From Microvelia longipes (lineage: Eukaryota; Arthropoda; Insecta; Hemiptera; Veliidae), in assembly GCA_018340805.1 (NCBI GenBank), contig JACMZG010001870.1, positions 21,395,745 to 21,459,744 of the forward strand: a stretch of 64,000 nucleotides of DNA, written 5' to 3'. Below are positions 10,390-22,386 of this stretch, in pieces (positions within the stretch are counted from its first letter, which is position 1; the number at the start of each line of letters is the position of its first letter). Under the pieces are notes generated by a model. It made no database searches. It was given only the letters and a program-made list of their open reading frames with translations, and was not told the DNA's origin. The position numbers and the translations under genes are program-made.

Positions 10390-10765
10390 TACAAGAGCGT
10401 ATAAAAAGAGGCGCTTCGCAAGATAACTAGGCTCATATCAAGAGAGGCAACATATTAAATTCATTAAAAGGGCTCTCTTCGCTCGCAAGAATGCAAAAGC
10501 TATATATAAAAAGAGGCTGTCTAAGCTCGCAAAACAGTGAAGTGTAAAATTAGGTACACTAAAAAAGGCTCATTTCGCTCGCTAGTTTGCTATAAATATA
10601 TACGTGAGAGTATAAAACATGACTCGCTACGCTCACTAAAATTGCTATAAATATATTTGAAAGTATAAAAAACGCTCACTGCGCATTCGCAAGATTGCTT
10701 CATTATAATATTTGATAAAAAAGGCTACTGTTCGCTTCACTCCCTTGATTCATTATATTCATAAT
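10390..10765 (+). repeat. Tandem array of about 52-bp units with TTCGCTCGC cores
   Basis: Seven units begin with TATAAAAA(A/G)GGCTC-like sequence near 10396, 10466, 10508, 10561, 10613, 10666 and 10717. The last five are spaced 51-53 bp. Each carries a GCTTCGC, TTCGCTCGC or CTACGCTCAC core and then ATTGCTATAAATATAT-like sequence. Confidence 0.65.
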
Positions 10766-10920
10766 TAATATAGCAATAGTAGGCATTTTACAACTTCACT
10801 AAAAATATTTAGATATTATTGCAACCTAAACTAATGCATAGTTTACTATATTCTTCAGTCTTACAATTAGACTATCACGAATAAACATTACGTATAGTGA
10901 CAATACTTGTATTTAGGACT

Positions 10921-11456
10921 AGTGTAGTTTACAAATTCACGAAAAATAAATATATATTCATTCCAACCTGATATATAAATATTGATTGCAATTTGATACA
11001 CCACATTTTGTTTAAAAAAATATTTATTTTTTGCGCGTGCGCGTATGTGCAATTTGTGAAATGCTAAAATTAACTGTTGAAACTTTTTATCCGAAGAATT
11101 TCAATGGCCCTTATAGGGCTTTTATATTGAGCATTTTTCATATTTTTAGGGCTCCTCCTTATGGGTTAGTTGGAGGGAGGGGGGACAATTTTTTGGTGGT
11201 TTTTGCATTTTGAAAAAGCGATGCATATTACACATTTTTAGTGTGTAAATATGTGTATTTTTACACTCTATTTGTGTGTAACCAGTATTTAAATGCATAT
11301 TAGTGTTCTACCCATCAATACCTACTACCTACAATAGGAAACCTCTCATGATTTTCAAAACAATATTTATTTTTTGCGAATGTGAGCATTCGCTTATAAA
11401 TCGACAAATGCGCATGCCAGATTGTTGGCTCTATTTTTCCTGTAGTTGAATAAAAT
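10921..11456. other. No gene seen
   Basis: A stretch with TATTTATTTTTTGCG occurs twice (about 11020-11035 and 11366-11381), indicating another repeat. The GC-rich hairpin array follows. Confidence 0.4.
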
Positions 11457-11577
11457 ACGGGCCTTCGGCCCGTAGCCGCTACGCGGTCTCGGCGCTTCGC
11501 GCCTCGTCCGCTCCGCGGCGTCGGCCCACCGGGCCGCTTCGCGGCCCGGGGGCCTCCCAGTGGCCGCTTCGCGGCCA
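11457..11577. repeat. Array of short GC-rich hairpins with TTCG-type loops
   Basis: Consecutive hairpins are ACGGGCC-TTCG-GGCCCGT, CCGC-TAC-GCGG, GGCGC-TTC-GCGCC, CCGC-TCC-GCGG, GGCCC-ACC-GGGCC, and TGGCCGC-TTC-GCGGCCA. The first hairpins are separated by 4-nt spacers. Composition is nearly all G and C inside a genome that is about two-thirds A and T. A single related hairpin, CAGGCCCGCTTCGCGGGCCTG, lies at 11674-11694. ORFs on the minus strand here are artefacts. Confidence 0.85.
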
Positions 11578-12089
11578 CATTGTTGTTGTTTTGTATTATG
11601 TATGGTTTCATTATCGTTTTTTGTTACATGGCATTTTGCCACGTATTTAGCGAATTTTCACAGCCTCATTTCACAGGCCCGCTTCGCGGGCCTGAGAGGC
11701 TTTCTTGCAAATTTGATTTTACTAATCCTCTATTATTAATAGTAAGCAATGATATTACAGTTAACAAGCAATATAAAACAATATTAAGTATATTTAAATA
11801 CATAACTAATACGTTTTTTTATAGAGGTATAAAGAATAAAAGAAAAAAATCCACACGTTGCAAATGATGAAGTAACCTTTTATAAAGTGTAAGAAAAGAT
11901 TATAGTTTCATCTTATATCAGTTTTAGTTATCGTCCACTATACTATAGGGTATTAACTCTTACATACATTTATGATTGTTTATGCAATTTAAAGAAAAAT
12001 GTCAAATTTTTTTGTAAACAAACTGTTTATTTGAGTATAATCTTTAGTTTGAAAAAAATATATTCATGATTTTTTAAAATAAAAATACC
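11578..12089. other. No gene seen; one isolated GC hairpin
   Basis: The hairpin at 11674-11694 has the same TTC loop and GC stem as the array upstream. The remainder is AT-rich. Confidence 0.5.
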
Positions 12090-12683
12090 GTTTTCGTCAC
12101 TTAGGATTGTCCGATTGAGCTGAAACCGGTCGCAATCGTTTTAGAATGACTCCGACCATATAAAGACTACCTCGAGGTTCTTCCTCTTTACAGGCCTGCT
12201 TGGCCAGGCGTGGATCAGTGGAAGCCATTTTTGTCCTGTCTCTCTGGGACAGTTGGCTTACCAGGATGGAGCAAGAGGTAGAGGTCTCTCTTTTATACTA
12301 TATCCCCACCCTCTAACACTACTGAACCCAAGATATATCGAACGAGTCTTTGACCTAGACGTATACATATATACAAGATTATATATATATGTATACCATT
12401 TGCGCCATTTGTGATGGTTCGATTGAGCTGAAATTGGTCTTAATCGATTCAGCTAGCCGTTTACCTTAACACGAAATACCTTGTTTTAAAGCCATTTCAA
12501 GTTTCAAAAATTTTTTTTTTTCATGACGTCATAACTTTGGTTGATGACGTCATAATGTTTTTATAAACAATAGGCCTCGTAACCTCCACAACATCTCGCG
12601 ATTTGCAAAGTTTTGTTTCAATTTGAGAACGCCTTCGAGAGTTATCGTTCGCCATACGAAAGGGTAGAAACTCTTACATACAT

Positions 12684-12731
<48 letters not shown>

Positions 12732-13010
12732 TATAAACTTTTTTGGGACATATATTTTTGTTATCAGGAAGCCAATAGGAACCGATTCCGCTCACTCCCA
12801 CCCTCAACTTCCGCCATCCGAACAACCTCATAAGCGTCATTTTCATAATGAAAATTCGCTAATAGATGTATACCAAATTTCAACATTCTATAGCTATTGA
12901 GTTCCCGAGATGAGAAATCGGACAGACAGACGCTCGACAGAAAGTATAAGGGTTTCGAAGATTATCTTCGAAATCCTAACAACAAGCTTTGTTTTAAAAA
13001 AAATATTTTA
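12090..13010 (+). repeat. Dispersed repeat with CGATTGAGCTGAAA motif, duplicated
   Basis: CGATTGAGCTGAAA(C/T)(C/T)GGTC occurs at about 12113 and 12420. The second copy continues through ATGACGTCATAA (twice) and GAGTTATCGTTCGCC to an AT microsatellite at 12681-12735. It ends in GGGTTTCGAAGATTATC with the inverted GATTATCTTCGAAATCC near 12950-12977. Part of it (GCGTTCGAAAGTTATCG) recurs near 14270. Non-coding. Confidence 0.6.
12681..12735. repeat. (TA)n microsatellite
   Basis: Nearly uninterrupted TA dinucleotides. Translated shadows of it are not genes. Confidence 0.9.
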
Positions 13011-13314
13011 CTAGAATAACTGTGTACATATATTAATAAGTGAACGAATTTTTAGTTCGTATCAATAAGTACAGTATTATACGTGTAAGTAAGAAAATTG
13101 TCTCATCTCGAGACAAAGGAGATAAGTCTAATATAAATCGGGTAAGGCGGTGGCGTAGAGTGGGAGAAGGCGCTCCACACACCCCCCAACTAAGGAACGC
13201 CCCCTCTTTATACTACAGAGTAGTTTTCTCTTCTAGCGCATTCTAGTGGATAAAAGCGGAACCCAGGTCAGGTCCCCGACGCTGAGTTCCTTTTCCATTC
13301 CCACCCCACCTTAA

Positions 13315-14021
13315 CTAATTTAGAGTAACTAACTTAGACATAACTTTGAATAACCGTCTGTTTACCCGGTAACCAAACAAGAGGCTTACGGTATGGAGAT
13401 GTTTTCGGAGGTGACAGTGACCAGTCAGTAGTCCAGTTACCGTTCTAAGATCCCTTCTGCTTAGACTGAGGAGGTCTTCAGTTACTTTGGGTCTGGGTCC
13501 TTTTAACATAAGTTTACTGCGCCTCATGCCAGAGGATTTGTTCCAGTGGTGCAGGTGATTGGTTAAGAGCCAATCTTTAATTACACCTTTGGCTATAGTT
13601 TTGGGTATGGCTACTATGAGTTCAGGGCCCACAGGAGTGGTCTCAGACCCCTTTTTTGTAAGGATGTCTGCTTGTTCATCACCTTCAATTCCCTTATGGC
13701 CAGGCATCCATCTGATTGCTACATCATTGTTGAGTGACATGGTCAGAAGGTTTTGTAAGCACTCTCAGACAAGCTTAGAGTTCACTTTGTATAAACCAAG
13801 AGCTTTAATGGCAGCTTGGGTGTCAGTAAAAATATTTATAGAAGTCTGATATATAATATTTTCTGTTAGACAGGCATTAATAGCAAATATTTCAGCCTAA
13901 AAGACTGTGGCATACTTTCCTAAACGAAGCGAGGTTTTGAGAGTAGTATGAACCTCATATATGCCACTCCCAGAGCCACAGTCCATCTTAGATCCATCTG
14001 TATACCATACAATGTCACCTG
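13315..14021 (-). pseudogene. RNase H domain remnant of an I/R1-type LINE
   Basis: Read on the minus strand, one frame runs through the segment. It starts near 14021 with IVWYTDGSKMDCGSGSG (the YTDGS catalytic motif), then AEIFAI (RNase H acidic residue), then INIFTDTQAAIKAL (second acidic motif). It ends with AIRWMPGHKGIEGDEQAD (His and final Asp of the active site), followed by DLRTVTGLLTGHCHLRKHL. I recognise the last block from the C-termini of I, R1 and Jockey-like LINE polyproteins. Two in-frame stops (TAG just before AEIFAI, TGA before the segment around 13745) and the missing EN and RT domains show a dead, 5'-truncated copy. GC-richer non-coding sequence at 13130-13314 may be its 3' UTR. 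Confidence 0.8.
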
Positions 14022-15503
14022 TAATAGCGAATTTCCTGTGTCATGACCGAATGAACTGAGTCAAAACCGTGATTCGTATACATAAAGGATAAAAATGTTT
14101 GACTTCGTTATCTTGTTTGTTGCCTTCTGAGTTTTAGTTCGATCCAATAGGTTTTCGAGTATGAGAGAATTTTCGAAATTCTACATTGTAGGTAAATAAC
14201 GTCATAAACAACAAGTTTCTGTACTTTTATAAGTTGATGTTTCTACTAAATTTCATTTTGATGCGAAAAAGCGTTCGAAAGTTATCGTAATACAAAAAAG
14301 CCTAAGAACTTGTACATACATATATACATACATATTTATTTATTTACATACATGAGGCTACATTTTCACAAAGTGTCTTAATTCCCAAAATTTTACAATT
14401 AAATGAAAAAAAAAATCAAAAATTAATACACAGAAAACATAAAAATACATAACATAATTTTAATAACAAACTTGATTAATAAATACCCTCATTTTTTAAA
14501 TTTTCTCTGTGAAACAATTGGTCGAAGGCAGCGTTCTATTTATGGTGTTGGGTTCAGGGTTTAATTGCAATTTAAATTCTCAGTCGAAACTCTTTAAACC
14601 TAACACAGATAGAGACTGTCATTAGCCAAATTGACTTAAAACATTACAGGTTATGACAAAACTTAATACTCTCAAATAAGTATAAAGCATGAAAATTTGC
14701 TTTCAGTTTTACGAACCACTAAGTTAGGCAGTTATGTCCAGCTCTTTTGATTTTGGGGGTCAGTACTTATATTTTTCCTCCACCGTAATACAGTATACAA
14801 ATAGCATTAACAGATGCCGTTGATTACTGTTGCCATTTTTATTTGTAATTTCATTTGCTTTCTTAATTCCAACAACTAAAGAACACTCAACTTCATTTAA
14901 TTCCTTTTCCTCTTTTACAATATTGACAAGAAAATCTTTGAATATTTCATTAACATAATTAGTATAAAAAGAAAAAGCCTAACTGAACTTTGACTTTATT
15001 AACTTTTTTATTGAAAGAGAAAATTTAATAAAACTTATTAATATTAATGCAGGAAATTAAAAATTACATTATAGCACAAAAGCCTAATAACGATTTTAAA
15101 TTGTTTTAGGCCTGATATTTGATAATGTAATAGGAAAAGGGGTTTTAATCAAGAGATTTTATTTTGTAAAGTTTTTGTAATATTTTTTTAATTAAAACCA
15201 ATGGGTTTAACAAAATTTAAGAACTCTAATGTTCTTAATTGTTTTTCTAACTTTAGTAATTATTATTTATTGAATTGCTGTCATTGCCAAGTCCTTCTTA
15301 CTTGTATCTCTACTATAATCTTTATAACGTTATTATAACTACTGCGTCAGTTTAGTATTCTCACGTTAATCTGCAGTATTATGTTACTACGTTAGTTAAG
15401 TATTTTTACGTTAAGATATAATATTTTATAGGCATTTAACATTCCTTTTAGCGAGTTTTCTTCAGAAAATTACTCTTATGAGGTTATGATAAGAGTATTT
15501 TTG

Positions 15504-15504
<1 letters not shown>
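14022..15504. other. No gene seen
   Basis: The part at 14100-14345 repeats motifs of the 12.1-13.0 kb element. The rest is AT-rich without recognisable features. Confidence 0.45.

Positions 15505-15580
<76 letters not shown>
15505..15580. repeat. (AT)n microsatellite
   Basis: A long AT dinucleotide run. Just downstream at 15655-15722 is a GC-richer block (GTGTGCCACGCTGCAGAGCG) that resembles one at about 40135-40165, suggesting a shared repeat. Confidence 0.85.
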
Positions 15581-15581
<1 letters not shown>

Positions 15582-18047
15582 AAACAAAAATAATAAAGCA
15601 ATAAATAATACAAAACAACTCAAAACAACAACCAAAACATAAGAGACTTCTGTGTGCCACGCTGCAGAGCGGCCAAGGAACTATGCGTTGAGGCTGCCTA
15701 GCGGGAAGAGGCTAAAAGGCCCGTAAATGCTACCGTATACATGAACATTTTATTGTAATGTATACAAATTTACAACTACCATATGTATAAAGATTCTTTG
15801 TAGGTTTATTTTCCAAAATGTATGTTAATTTAATAATAAGACCGATTAGACTGAGGCATGAATGCAGTTGTATTAACCCAGGATAGATTTATGAATAAAT
15901 TATCATAAATATTTAAAAATATTCATAAGGATCGGGAAGGTTGATATATATGTATATATTTTGAATGCATACAATGCATTTTGGATATATTATGATACAT
16001 TTTGGGTTAAAAATACAAAGTAATTACAACCTTGTGAATTAAAATGGAATTGTATTTTTTTTTAAATTGACCAGAGAGATAGTGTTAAGAATAATAGACC
16101 TTAAAATAGACTGTATGACAGGGATAATGTACCTTACTGACTCCACAAAAAAGGTTGGACAATAAACCACAGAAAAGACTATTGAAAAGATATTACACCT
16201 CGGAATGCCTGTAGTAAAGAATATAGACTTTAGGATGAATGATAAGAGAAGCCTTTAAAAATGACAAAAGACTACAAAAGATAATATTTGTGATTTAATT
16301 TAACGGCATACATATTAGCAAAAAAATTTGGTATCTATGAATTTTATAAGAAATATTCATCGAACGGTTTTTATCTCTTAGGGACAGTATTCCCTTAAAG
16401 TTTCGAAATATTTCTTGCTCCATAATCAACAAAAAGTTAACCGTATAGAAAAGTTTTTCTAAAAATTTTAAAAATGTTTCTTTTAACTTAAAACCAATCG
16501 TAAAGAAAAAAGGTTTAAATAATAATAGGAATAGAGGAAAGTGGGAGAAAGTGAAGCGAGAAATCGACACCAATATTCCCCTTCTACTCTCCAACGGGTT
16601 CGATACCAATTTCATACCTATCCCTATTTTTTAATCGGAATTCTCTGTCCTCCAATCTGAATTGGTAATCAACTGGAGGTGAAATAGGATGAGATTGGAA
16701 TATTTTTTATTTGAATTGTATTGAGGCATAAGTTTGAAGAATTTGTTGGGTTTTTATTTGTCAATTTATTTTATTTTGTACAAAAGTAGTTCGAAATTTT
16801 CTGTTTATATTATAAAAAGTTTGATCGATAATCTCTTAGGACATATATTTATTTCAATTTTTGTAAATGACAAGAATTAAGTTATAAATAAAATGAATGC
16901 ACGAAAATGACAATTATTATTTTTATTATAAACAGACTTTTATTTAAAATTTATTTGTATTATATGCATGAATGTGTGTATACTTAATACCCACATAAGT
17001 ATTATGTGCATTATTTTAAACTTAATAAAATATGTATAATTAGTTTGGTCAAGTGGTGGATAATTAATCCAATCTTATTTTTCTTTTTTGTCATCATAAA
17101 GTAGTTCTATTTATTTAAATTAAACATGGCTATATGAAGGTGATAGGAAAATAAAATCGTTAAAGAATAAAATGAAAGCAAGAAAACTCATACTCATACA
17201 TTACATAAGACATATACTTACGGAGTGAAATAAAACATAAGCTATTCCAGAGAAACCGAAACAAAAAGAACAAATATAAACGAAAAAATAACTAGCAAAG
17301 ACCTTTTTTCAGTAGAAAATGTACATTAGCATTTTTATTGGTCTGAGAGGGGAACCAAGGGTAAGGTACAGCTAAGTCTTCTGTGTTATTATAACATTAT
17401 CTAAACATCTCAGGGGAATAGCAATAACTTTACGTACCTCAATTTTTTCTTTGCTGGTTAAGAGGTATTTTTTAAGGTTTCAGAAACAAATTCTTAAGAA
17501 TTTAGGAAAGCGTTCAATAAATTCAAAAAAGTGATTTTAGTACCAAAGTAAAAAATGTGGCATTTGGTACTCAAAGTCTAGAAGTGTTTTATTTCGTTTC
17601 CTCTGCTGTTCGGTTTGTAATGGATTTAAATAATATAATATAACAATAGATATAAAATAATGGATATGAATAATGTTGATTAAAGAGGTTGTATTTGCAA
17701 GTTGAAGAAGCAATTGATGAATCAGCTTTCGTCGACAGCAAGTATTGACGGCACCTGATTCTTTAATAATGGTTATTGTTTGAATATTGGTTAATGAATA
17801 ATAAAGATATGGTATTATTAATGCTGGCACTATTTGCAATTATCATTTCTAATGGAAATAAAATAATAATAATAGTTCATTACTGCAATCAATATCGACA
17901 GGTAAAATAAAATCGAACATACTGCTGACATTTTTTTGCTGTTTACTGACATTAAAATCATTACAAAGAGAATAACTTACACGACTTTAAGTTACTGACT
18001 TTTAAAATCAGTAGGCTTAAAAAACCGTGATTTATAATCCCCTATAG
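15581..18047. other. No gene seen
   Basis: AT-rich intron-like sequence. ORFs of up to about 106 codons on the minus strand lack any recognisable motif and have the same base composition as the flanks. Confidence 0.45.
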
Positions 18048-18095
18048 GTCTGTCTCTGTGGCAGTAGTCGTATAAGCACTTGAATCCGGTAACGG
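18048..18095 (+). mobile_element. 5' fragment of a tRNA-headed SINE
   Basis: GTCTGTCTCTGTGGCAGTAG and the following CGTATAAGCACTTGAATCCGG match, with scattered changes, the head of the SINE at 50949 (GTCTGCCTCCGTGGCCGTGA). The B box and the body are not recognisable. A short decayed copy. Confidence 0.5.
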
Positions 18096-18877
18096 TTTAA
18101 GAGTATCTGTACTCTCGGAAGAGTTAAGTTTAAGAGTATCTGTTTGCTATAATTTCATTTGTCAAGATGAAATAAAATTTATAAAGAATTTTATGTTATT
18201 TTTTAATTGAGACAGTTAATTATTACTTTTTTAATTACTTTATTAGTTATTATTTACAATAAATGCATTTGACATAATGCTTAGACGGGTCAAAGTGACT
18301 TGGCAGGCTTGATAGGAGGAATCATCCAGTTGTAATAATTCTTTTAATAATATATCATTTTTGTGTAAAAAATAAACTTTGATTGGCAATAACTCTAAAA
18401 TGATTAGAATATTATTAGGAACTAAAATGCATTAGGAAAATGCAAAACAAATTAAAATACACATTTTTTCAGCTGTTAAAGGTATCAGCAAATAGAAATC
18501 ATGCAACCATACAATTATGGACTACAGTTTGCTTACATCTATCATTCATATTTATTTATAAATTTATATTTCACAAAGCTAAAAAAATGTGACTCATTTT
18601 GAACTACTTCAATCCAAATTGTTTTGAAAATAGACCTTAAATTAGGAAGGAAAAGCATAGTCTGCCTATCCAGAGTGGATTCCTTCGTATGAATGCGCTC
18701 AAAATATTACAAACCCACGAAAATTTCAGTTTTCTTGCAATATGTGGCTCCTTGTAGGTCGTGTGAAAAACATTAAGAGAACATTTTTTAAAGCTGATAA
18801 AATTTCCTATAAAACGAGTGTTATCAGTCAACATTAGATAACTACGACTTAGTTATGGCTTTGTTAAATGTCAAAAA

Positions 18878-19560
18878 AAATATTTTCTGTCTATATGTGT
18901 GTTTGTGTGTGTATTCTAAGATCGTAGCTCCAGAGCATTTATGCTAGAGAATTGAAACTTTGTACAAAAATCGGCTTATAGATGTAATTGTACTATCTTG
19001 AAAATATTTATGACGCCATCAACACCGAAATAATGGCTCAGTAAAAATTTTAAAAATCATAAAACGCAGGAAAATGTTGCGATCAATTTGAGATTTAGGT
19101 CCCATGTAACCATGTATAAGACTAACAAATGTGCCAAGTTCATCTCATTATCGGCATTACTTCAATTTTTATCAAATGACTAGAGTACGTTTTTAAAAAA
19201 TTGTAAAACTCGGAAAATAATCCAATTGAGATAAAATTTGGTACAAGTGTATATACCTTTATGTAATACCATGTTTCGTTTCAGTATGACATGTAAATCC
19301 ATGACTTTTGTTGGATCATAATAGTTAGGCTGCATCGAGGCTAGTCAGTGGCTGGATAGGCTACCGCTGGGAATGAAACGGATGAATTAATTAATTATCT
19401 GAGGATAAGAGAAGCGAGTCCGAAGACGTGTTGTAATATAAATTAAACGATTGTACGAACGAAGCAAGTCCAAAAAATGAGCGTAGCGAATCCGATGTGA
19501 TGAGGAAAAATCCCGAGGTTATTTTTATCAATTTTGTATAACATTCCGACTCAAGTTGTG
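18878..19560 (+). repeat. Dispersed repeat with 5S-rRNA-like block, copy 1
   Basis: The order of blocks is: a TG-rich stretch, ATCGTAGCTCC, TTTATGCTAGAGAATTGAAA, CTTTGTACAAAAATC, ATGACGCCATC, AACCATGTATAAGACTAAC, CATCTCATTAT, AAATTTGGTACAAGTGTATA, the 5S-like block at 19332-19373, GAAGCGAGTCC, and GAGCGTAGCGAATCCGATGT. The same order recurs at 25.5, 26.1 and 34.3 kb and inverted at 63.6 kb. It has no long ORF. Confidence 0.8.
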
Positions 19561-19847
19561 AGGTAAGAATAATGCAGGGGTTTAAAACGTTTTATGCTTT
19601 AAATTTTTACCTTATTTTAGGTTATTTTTTGTTACCGGGGTTAATTACTCTTAGTGGATACGTATCTTTTTGATTTATGATTTTGTATGGCTTGCAAAAT
19701 TGTAAAGAATATCTTTCTTTATAAAAGTATGGTGTTTATTTATAAAACATCCATAGTGAAGATATAAATATAAAAATTCAGAAGAGAGTACATTGGAAGT
19801 TATCAAAACCTACAATTTAACTTCAGTTCAAAGTTAAAATATAACAA

Positions 19848-19876
19848 GACTGATTTGCCGACTTCGTCGGCAAATC
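19848..19876. repeat. Perfect hairpin GATTTGCCGAC-TTC-GTCGGCAAATC
   Basis: Eleven-bp arms around a 3-nt loop, with the same TTC-type loop as the hairpins at 11.5 kb and 5.8 kb. No target duplication seen. Confidence 0.75.
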
Positions 19877-19940
19877 ATACACATATTTTTATTATAATAA
19901 ACAATTAAAAAAATAGTTATTGGACTGTTAAGAATTAAAT

Positions 19941-20110
19941 TCTAGGTTAATTAATGAAGACTTCAGAGTTTTTATTTACATAAACATTAATAACGCTTCG
20001 CCATGCGAAACGTCTGTTATTAATAACGCTTCGCCATGCGAAACGTCTGTTATTAATGTTTATGTAAATAAAAACTCTGAAGGACTGAAGTCTTGATTAA
20101 TTAACCTAGA
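19941..20110. repeat. 170-bp palindrome with a duplicated core
   Basis: TCTAGGTTAATTAAT at the left end is matched by its inverted copy at the right end. The arms continue through GAAGACTTCAGAG and TTTATTTACATAAACATTAA with one short mismatch. The centre holds two direct copies of a 33-bp unit containing ATAACGCTTCGCCATGCGAA. No ORF. Confidence 0.85.
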
Positions 20111-20717
20111 ATATAATAAAAAATTAATAATAAAATTGTTTATTTCCACCAAAATAAAATACAAATACAAATTACATAAATATTATTTTACAATATTTGA
20201 TTATTTAAAAACATATTGTACAATTATATTTGTGTTTAATTAATAATTTGGCGAGGGCCAAATTAGGAGTTAAAACTCCTAGAGCGAGGGCCCTGTCTCA
20301 AGATAGTGCACATTTATTATAAAACATTTTTCATGTATATCAATGTTATTAAAATTATTATTTATGTTAGTTACATTTTGATAATTAATTTAAAGCACAT
20401 CTTTCATATAATAGACACTATTTTATAAAACAAAATTGTTTATTATATATTATACATACGACTTAATATACGACTATTATATATAATTACTTAACCTGTT
20501 TTAATAAGACATGGGTATTCTAAAGCTATCTCAAAAATATAAAATTTACCTTAATATAATTAGTTGGAATTGCTTTGCATTGTTATTACACAAAGATTAA
20601 TATAAGATAAAGAAGCATACGTTGATGAAAGAAGGATTTGTTTAAAAAATGTCTGATTATTTAGTTTATGCATAACGGTTGGCGAGTCTTTAATTGGTCT
20701 GATCTATTATGTTACAG
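20111..20717. other. Intron-like sequence up to the I-BAR exon
   Basis: A small symmetrical motif at 20252-20293 has GCGAGGGCC flanking AGGAGTTAAAACTCCT. The stretch ends in a pyrimidine-moderate 3' splice site, TATTATGTTACAG. Confidence 0.5.
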
Positions 20718-20810
20718 GAGCCGCAGCTGCTTCCAGGATGTATGTAGATGCTATAACTAAGTTAGCTAGACAATCTCAGCAAGGAACATGGGGTGGATCT
20801 TCAGATATAG
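20718..20810 (+). CDS. IRSp53: Internal exon of an I-BAR (IMD) domain protein, IRSp53/BAIAP2 type
   Basis: This 93-bp exon sits between a TTACAG acceptor and a GTATGT donor. It is read in the frame that skips two leading bases and leaves one trailing G (phase 1 at both ends). It gives AAAASRMYVDAITKLARQ then SQQGTWGGSSDI, and the split codons most likely supply Gly at each end. The pattern AA..Y.DA(I/L).K(L/M)......G....(E/D)(I/L)G fits the second helix of the I-BAR domain. There, vertebrate IRSp53 has AAKGYFDALVKM and MIM/MTSS1 has AAAAFLDAFQKV. The YVDA.TKL core and a preceding Gly favour IRSp53 over MIM. IRSp53 proteins bind Rac and Cdc42 and bend membranes outward to build filopodia and lamellipodia. 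No other exon of the gene is visible, so both flanking introns are long. The family is confident; the paralogue is less so. Confidence 0.75.
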
Positions 20811-21350
20811 GTATGTTACAAACTATTCATATTCATATTTTATTAAATGTCTGTCATCATCCTAACACTGACGGTTATAAAAAAGAGTCCTAGAATAAGA
20901 TTATCTATGTCAATTTATATCATTTTGATATATTGTTTACAACACTCATCTTTCCTTTACAAATGAATAAAACAATTGTTTTGTTAATAAATATGTTATG
21001 TATGATAAAGGTAAGATATATAGAGAAAAGAATGATATTTATAAAAGTAAGTAATATAAAGATTTAAGGTTAGTTTACTGAAAAAGGATTAGAAAAGACT
21101 TGTATCAAAACCATGTAGGATTATCCCTTTTTAGTAAGGGGTTTTTGCTCTTTGGCCAATGATATAGAGTTAATACGTCCATAGCCCTTTTTCGTATCTA
21201 AGGTTAAATGGTATATCTTGGTTAAATATTACATGCATGTAGACAAAATGTTAATACATCTGACAGATAATTGACTGATGAACATTAGAAAAAATAATTT
21301 TAGCGAGTTTTACTAAAATAGTTTATGTAAAGAAATGCTAAATGGATCAT

Positions 21351-21391
21351 GATATATATATATATATATATAATATATATATATATATAAT

Positions 21392-21469
<78 letters not shown>

Positions 21470-21485
21470 ATATATTATATATAAT
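21351..21485. repeat. (TA)n microsatellite with phase breaks
   Basis: Long TA runs interrupted by TAATAT and TAAATAT. Low complexity only. Confidence 0.9.
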
Positions 21486-22339
21486 GTAATACTAATAATG
21501 TAATATATAATGTAATACTTTTTACATGACAATTCTAGCATCAGCATGACTAGAAGTTCTTGTAATGTTTGAATAGGAACACTAACGTGTTTATGCCTCT
21601 GTTTATTTCATGAACAATTTACAGTTTTTTAAATGATTAATTTGGTAATAAATAATAGGAAAGCGTTGATTTATGAATCGGTGTCATAATAAACAGTTTT
21701 GCTTGTTATATATATTTTAGAGGTTAAGTTAAGTTTTTCGTAAATGAAATAAACACTCACATATACCCGTTTAACTAAGTATGTTATTGCACTATAACTA
21801 TATTTTCTTCGTGCTTTATCTTTTATTGTCGAAAGTTTTTTTTTGATTTTAGTAAACTGACTGTACAACAATTATTCTTTTTAAAAACAATATATTAGTA
21901 TCCATACTTCGTTTAAAGTTTTTATGGAAAAAGCCGCATATTTAGGTAGATTTTGTCTAGAATATAGAAAAGTTGGGATTGCTACGTCGAGTATCTGGCT
22001 TAACTCCAAATACTCCTGTACCGTGATCCCTTCCGCCTTTTTACCTCTGAATATATCCCGATATTCAAGAAAGGACCCTGTTTCCTCTAGATGAAATTTC
22101 CACCTGCCATGCAATGTCACCAAACATTAGTCAAACCTTTCTTCCTTAATATAAAAAGCGAGAAAATTCAAATCTTCAACCACTTTCACAACTGTATAAA
22201 TATAAAAATCCCTAAGATGAAAAACCGATTTATGATATCCCTATACCTTATAAATAAAACATTTATTTACTTATTTTATTCTATTTATTAGGTCTTTTAT
22301 CTTACACCTGTGACATAACGAGTATTCTCTCTGTCCGGC

Positions 22340-22344
<5 letters not shown>

Positions 22345-22386
<42 letters not shown>
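22345..22386. repeat. (TA)n microsatellite
   Basis: An uninterrupted TA run. Confidence 0.9.

Larger units (their letters stand above)
8605..10920. repeat. Composite repeat block bounded by about 105-bp direct repeats
   Basis: The segment 8605-8710 (GCAACC, GCATAGTTCACTAT, AGTCTTA, ATTACGT) reappears in the same order at about 10819-10920 as GCAACC, GCATAGTTTACTAT, AGTCTTA, ATTACGT. Between the copies lie a tandem repeat, a fold-back element and a second tandem array, described separately. No transposase ORF is visible. This could be a non-autonomous composite element or two dispersed copies of one repeat. Confidence 0.5.

Noticed and set aside
11315..11642. Arg/Ala/Gly-rich proteins on the minus strand
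   Set aside because: They are translations of the GC-only hairpin array in two frames, with no independent support.
12550..12900. ORFs on both strands over the TA repeat (also 39582-39806 and 46740-46958)
   Set aside because: Alternating Tyr-Ile from TA dinucleotides; no codon or motif support.
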